Assembly (NCBI GenBank): GCA_037039685.1
Contig: JAWNGF010000001.1
Span: 6,882,001-6,946,000 of the forward strand
Length of the DNA stretch: 64,000 nucleotides
Direction of reading: 5' to 3'
Origin: Ceratobasidium sp. AG-K
Lineage: Eukaryota > Basidiomycota > Agaricomycetes > Cantharellales > Ceratobasidiaceae
The notes beneath the pieces were generated by a model that ran no database searches, had not been told where the DNA came from, and was given only the letters and a program-made list of their open reading frames with translations. Shown piece by piece: positions 58,977 to 64,000 of this stretch. Position 1 is the stretch's first letter. Every line of letters begins with the position of its first letter. The position numbers were made by a program, and so were the translations under genes.

Positions 58977-61900
58977 TACAAATGCATCTGCTTGGGTCTG
59001 CTATGTTTGGATATATTATGCATTCCCGGAACTAAGTCATGCGAGCAAATTGGACAACTCAGCTTTCAGCTATAGCTCGCTAAACTTGGTCACTGAGCAT
59101 CCAGAGCCATATGAAGGTTGCCACACATTCGGAGATAGATGTTTATTTGTCGGATTAATCATATCTGCAAATAAAAGAACACCGCATATACCCATGCGGA
59201 CGGTTAGCAACCGCTTGAGGATTTCATATGGCATAGTAGTCCTGCGGTGGGTACTGGATACCTAGTACTCGGCTGTCTAGATACAGGCGCTAGGCCCAAT
59301 GTTGGCACATGAGCTTCGCAGCGGTGGCCACATCGACTTGTTAAATACCCCTGTGCTTTGCTACGACTTCGATCGATCGACATCAAGCGCAAGCAACTTT
59401 AGACAAAACGCACTGGGGCACGTGTCGTACTACTGTAATATCAAGTATCGCCCAATCAAACTGGATGCCACAACTTACAAAACCCCAGTACACAATATAT
59501 TGGAGAATGTCCGGTTGAACAACTCCGCTTTTTTCATGTTTGCCTACTCTCACTTTTCTCGTCAGATACACCAGCCAACCTGCCTCCAAAGGTCTTCGTT
59601 TGGCAATCAGCAACTGCTCTCGGGGCGTCTAGGTTCCGTCAATTCAACACGCCATGACCTCCTACTTCCCAGCCTGTTGAAATCTTGGGTTGAACCTACT
59701 ACTTCCAGGTACTACGTGAGTAGAGCTCCGATCTACTTTTTTCGAGCGCTTACACATTTCGAGCGTAACTGTTGGTGAAGTTCGCCCGATTGCGAGGAAG
59801 CGTAGACTAACGCTCAAGCGGCTGTTTCAAACGACTATCCCTCGAGGATAGTTTGATACTTTCGAACAACAACGGCAAAGTTTGAGCAGAGCGAACGCTG
59901 TTCGGCTGTGTTGTCATTAGTCATTCGGACAACCAAACCCCCGCTTGACGGTACGCTGGCGCCAAACAGCGAGTGACGGCGTTACTCGACCTAACGCCCC
60001 GCTTGGAAGCTTACAATTGCCTAGGCATGTATATCGGCGTCGCAACACTACCTGAGACGCGAGTTATCAATATAAAAAAAACGTATGCTGGCAGGAGGTG
60101 TCTGTGTATAATCTTATCTCAAATGGACGTAGAACGCATACCAGATATGCTGAATGCCCCGACCTAAACAACGCAACGAGACCCAAGGTTTGTGCCAAAA
60201 TCCGTTATAAATTGTACGCATAAGAACTGACCTTGGATCGAGGCTAACATTGTTTCGACAGGGCCCCCTGTTCTTTGCAGCGCCAGACGATGTTTCGATA
60301 GGACAAGCATTTTCATCACATCCAGCAAGGACATCAAAATAACAGGAACGTCTACGCTCGATTATAGCTATTCGGAGGGTACTCTTGTGGCTTTTTGCGG
60401 CAATTGGAACATCTCTATGGCTGAGTCTCATCATGGGGGTATTCCACTATCCACTATTCCCCCATTTCAAAGAACCGTGCTATTGGAAACAGGTTTTTGA
60501 AGTCTAAAGACTAGCTTGATTGATATTCTGTGCCGATTGGAATTAACTTTATTTGTCGGGCTGTTCATGGTGCGTGGGAGTTCGCGCATAACCGACATCA
60601 TACTTGCGATTGCTCAAGCCGTCTACGATGGCCTGGAACGAGTCGTGCCTGTGGAGGCAATGCTGACACCTCACCCTGGTCCCGGGGTTCGTCTCTATCG
60701 AACCGGATTAATCCAGCGCATTCCCTACTCCTTGGATTTCTACAGTACATGTACCGCCTCCCTGTAGACGCTTGGAGATTTACTGTGGGTAGAATTTTAC
60801 CTCATGACATGCCTAATAGTATGACCATCACCGGGGTTGGTAAATTGACTTTCCAGGATGCGAGTGAACCTAAACTTTCCATCGGACAGATTGACACGCA
60901 TTGGCACCTCCACCTGATGGAGAAAATTCACCTCGGGGAGTCCCGCAGACGCTTTTGTTTCGTACGCTTGGATAGGGTCGAGCCAACCGATGGGGCCTAT
61001 TAGGCATCATGGAGTCATTGATATATCGCGAATTGAATCTGCTAGAGGACACGGCACGTGTGTCGGTTGCTTACGGTTCGATACACAGGATTCTACTTAT
61101 CCTTTTGCGGAGACATTTTCGATGAGAATATGCCCGACAATCGAAATGGTCGGCTGGGGCTTCTATACATGTCTCGCGATTGGCCCACGTGAACCCGTGG
61201 CACCGAATCTTCTGGGCGAATTATGTTGACCTGCCGAGCTATGTCACCTGGAAATGTATTTCCATTTCTCTCCTAGCTCGAGGTTACGCATTATGGGAAT
61301 GCTTCCCTTTTGGTGGGCGCTTTGGCTAAAGATCCAAGATTCTGCTTGCCAGCTATGTCTCGTGGGCAATGTTTCACTCAAAGAGCTTTTCGACCTGTCT
61401 CTGCCTCTGATAACTAGTGCGCCACCCACTTGCTCGCCGTGGACACCTTTGCATTTCCCTTTCCCTGTGTACCGGGACCCGCGGGCTTGCAGCCACAAAA
61501 AGCACATTGCTGGACCAATCACTTACCATGCCACTTACCATGCTTACCGCCATTACTATTTCAAGGGGGGCGTGTTTTCGGTAGGCGAGCGATAATCGGG
61601 TCGGGCGTTTTGCATGGGCATTTTGTGGACAAGTTTTTGATTTGCCAGGCGGTAGGCTTATAAAAAGACAGTAGTCCCACCCCCCGGTTATACTTAGTGC
61701 CCATACTCTACCCAACGTGCTTGTACAATGGGATTTATAACCTACTCCATTTGCGGACCGTCTCATTATGCGTGTACCCCTCGAGACGTCCACACTAGGT
61801 TAGTTTAATTCTTAAACTTCATCGAACAGTCCCCGTTAATCAGCTCATTGCCAGTCAATGCATTGCTACTTTCCGAGGGTGTCACCTGCTCGCGGGCAAT

Positions 61901-64000
61901 AGTCTGGATCTAGCTGCTCGCAGTGCAATGGTTCATGAAAATGACATTGCGGTTAGCCATAGACCAACTGTGTGAGTACCTCATCAAGCCAGCTGCAACA
62001 ACCAGCTCGCTAATGCGTGTGGCTCCGTGATACAGCATGGAGAGGGTGTTCCATAGGAAGTCAGCCGCCGTTGCACAAATCTAGTAACGCGGGTTTCACG
62101 GCTCGGGACTGTCACTAGAGACGCGGTGCAATTCATATTAATTTTCCTATCTGGCTGCCGGAAGTGGAACGTATATGTGTACTCAATGCCAGCTAATGAT
62201 GGCGAGAGCAAGGAATGGGAGTACGAAGGAATGCATCAAGGACGATGTAATATTATTGATTTATACGGTTGACTTTGACTTTATGTTCGTTGATGGCCTT
62301 CGATCCCCAAAGCAACACCCGCTGCTCCCCATGGATGACATGAACTTCGTTTGAGGAGAGGAGCGTGCGTTTACCGGTGGCCCTCCACGAATTCCATGAC
62401 CCTCCCCATATCGAACAGCTACCCTCAGTGTCATTTACCGAGCCCCGACAGAGTATAAGGGCTCCAATTAATGCTATGCAGTTTCAAGGCCAAAGAAGGT
62501 CATAGTACTGGTGAGCAGACCGGTCATTTTCACCAACGCCGCAGGTGGGGGACGAATCGACGACGCACACTCGGGCGCGGGTAAGAGGAGACGGGTCTTG
62601 TCCAGACGCTGGATGTTACCTGAAGTGTCCCCAGTTTATTGTTTCGTCAGTTCGGGATCCACCTGGCCAGTCTGCCGGTTGACCAACAACTACGCCAACA
62701 CGACAGGTCCTGCGGAATCTTACCAACTTGCCCCAACCCATGTAACGGATGCGTTACCGCTTACGAGAGGTTGTGGAGGAGCCACGCGCGGCGTGGCTGT
62801 AGGATTCCTTGTATGCGCATGTATTGGCCTGGTGTCCTTTAAGCGACCCGATTCCCCTTCTGTTCCCCCGTCCTCGTCCTTATTCATGATATCGACTGTG
62901 TTAAGGCTTGTCATTGACTGCGACTACGTTGCATAGACTATCTAAGATACATCGGTAATACGAGAACCTAACAACTTACTAGTCAACCAACCTGTTGTTG
63001 GAGTTCTCAGTTCACAGGATTTTCTTCGAGTGGTACCTTGATAAGTACTTTGTTGTGCATGTTGGGGCTCATAGACTTCAAGATTCGCTAGAAAGATCAC
63101 ACCGGAGGTCATTTGGCACGGCTGATGCCCGAACATCCATTCCGGTGACGTGCCTATAGCGACATACTCTGAACGCGTCGAAAGTTTGGCTCCCCTTCTC
63201 ATCATAGCCAACACCCACCGCTTGGTTCATGAAGCCGCTCATATCACGAACACTACCACTTTTGGCTAATCAACCTAACACTTGGCTCCATATTGTCTTA
63301 ATGCCTTAAACGGTCGCCCCGGTTACTTATATTATGATGTCCCAACTGCGTTTATTCCCGAGACCTTGCACCGGGTCTGTCTACGTATCTATTTACACTA
63401 GGTTATTGGACTGTTTGATCCTTCCGGGGGAGGCCTGTTGGTGCACGACCTACTTTTAGCGAATGCCCGGTCATCCGGGTCCACATGCCTCGCTCTATAG
63501 CCAGCGATATTTCCCATCTCGCGGGTAGTATTGTGGTATCGACTAGGAATCGATAAGAAATTTGGCAGAGGTGCACGGTAGGCGTTCACGGGAATAGCTT
63601 TTCCGGGCCCGGTCTCCCTAGTTCATCCCACCGAACAGCAAGTAGCAAGAGAGTACCCCGCGACAAGTCGCCAGTTGTTGTGCAAACTGAACGACAATAG
63701 ACCTGTGATCTGTACTCGCTACTAGGGTTAAGCACGATATCCTCCATGTATTCTTTGACCGGCATACGCATAATTAGAAAGTAAAGGCACATGAGGCGGG
63801 TTTTGTATACGGCGCATGACTGGCCTGGACGCATACAGCGATCTACGAGTCCTCGAATCACCACACATAAAATTCCTGGAGTAATGGTCTGAATATCTCT
63901 ATATATTCACGCTTCTAAACGCCCACGATAGGTGCGCTCAGTTGCTCAACTTGGTTGAACACAGTATCAATCCACCCTTCGTTAGCGAACGCCTTGAGAC
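58977..64000. other. Gene-poor region with no recognised feature
   Basis: Five kilobases without a frame that matches any family I know. Open frames are short, lack splice-linked partners and have random-looking composition (longest about 157 residues at 60530-61003). A TATAAAAA stretch lies near 61664 and a hairpin at 59834-59852. I see no tRNA, rRNA, long terminal repeat or transposase motif. It may be degraded mobile DNA or true spacer; the sequence does not decide. Confidence 0.4.
59834..59852. repeat. Short perfect inverted repeat
   Basis: ACTATCC and GGATAGT, 7-bp arms around a CTCGA loop. No neighbouring gene gives it a role. Confidence 0.4.

Noticed and set aside
59299..59778. 159-residue open frame
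   Set aside because: Composition looks random and there is no supporting motif.
60530..61003. 157-residue open frame in the gene-poor end
   Set aside because: No recognisable motif, no splice partners and no upstream context; length is compatible with chance.

Overview
The window looks like nuclear DNA of a filamentous basidiomycete. The evidence is short (about 45-60 nt) introns in nearly every gene, GT-AG ends with CTAAC-like branch points, tight gene spacing, and fungal nuclear gene families (TIM21, CCZ1, MIC19, RsfS/ATP25-like, PRP28, von Willebrand-Hint proteins). An Agaricomycete, perhaps of the Rhizoctonia type, is my inference from gene content only. Exon structures were read by eye, so terminal exons and some splice sites are approximate.

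Layout. 0-5 kb: the 3' end of a low-complexity protein gene, a mitochondrial-type NAD malic enzyme (minus) and TIM21 (plus) in a 63-bp head-to-head pair. 5-12 kb: an unrecognised conserved gene, then two tandem paralogues (minus) with a VWA domain, a linker and a C-terminal Hint (hedgehog/intein-like) domain. 12.4-15.4 kb: CCZ1 and a 96-residue orphan. 15.6-28.8 kb: a striking genome-stability block: RPA2, EME1/MMS4 and MUS81 (the two subunits of one nuclease, transcribed divergently from one 224-bp promoter with two ACGCGT boxes), the DEAD-box protein DDX41, and a large Sgs1/BLM-type RecQ helicase. 29-34 kb: splicing factor YJU2 head-to-head with MIC19, then a large unrecognised Cys-rich protein. 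34.9-43 kb: a single-pass membrane protein, a class I O-methyltransferase, pirin, an RsfS/ATP25-like mitochondrial protein, a mitochondrial thioredoxin and a MUG113/DUF1766 protein. 43-50.6 kb: a nucleostemin-type GTPase, a broken aldo-keto reductase copy, its intact pyridoxal-reductase-like paralogue and asparagine synthetase. 51-59 kb: a RhoGEF, a METTL21/EFM-type methyltransferase, an EF-hand-like two-repeat protein and the spliceosomal helicase PRP28. 59-64 kb holds no gene I can recognise.

Themes. Three steps of joint-molecule metabolism sit together: RPA-coated ssDNA, Sgs1/BLM dissolution and Mus81-Eme1 cleavage. Three spliceosome-linked factors (DDX41, YJU2, PRP28) are also present. 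Many genes form very compact divergent pairs. Malic enzyme, the first VWA-Hint paralogue and pirin each carry one apparent single-base frameshift beside a short homopolymer in an otherwise conserved reading frame, which suggests consensus errors more than true decay. Pirin and the EF-hand-like gene need GC-AG introns to read through conserved motifs.
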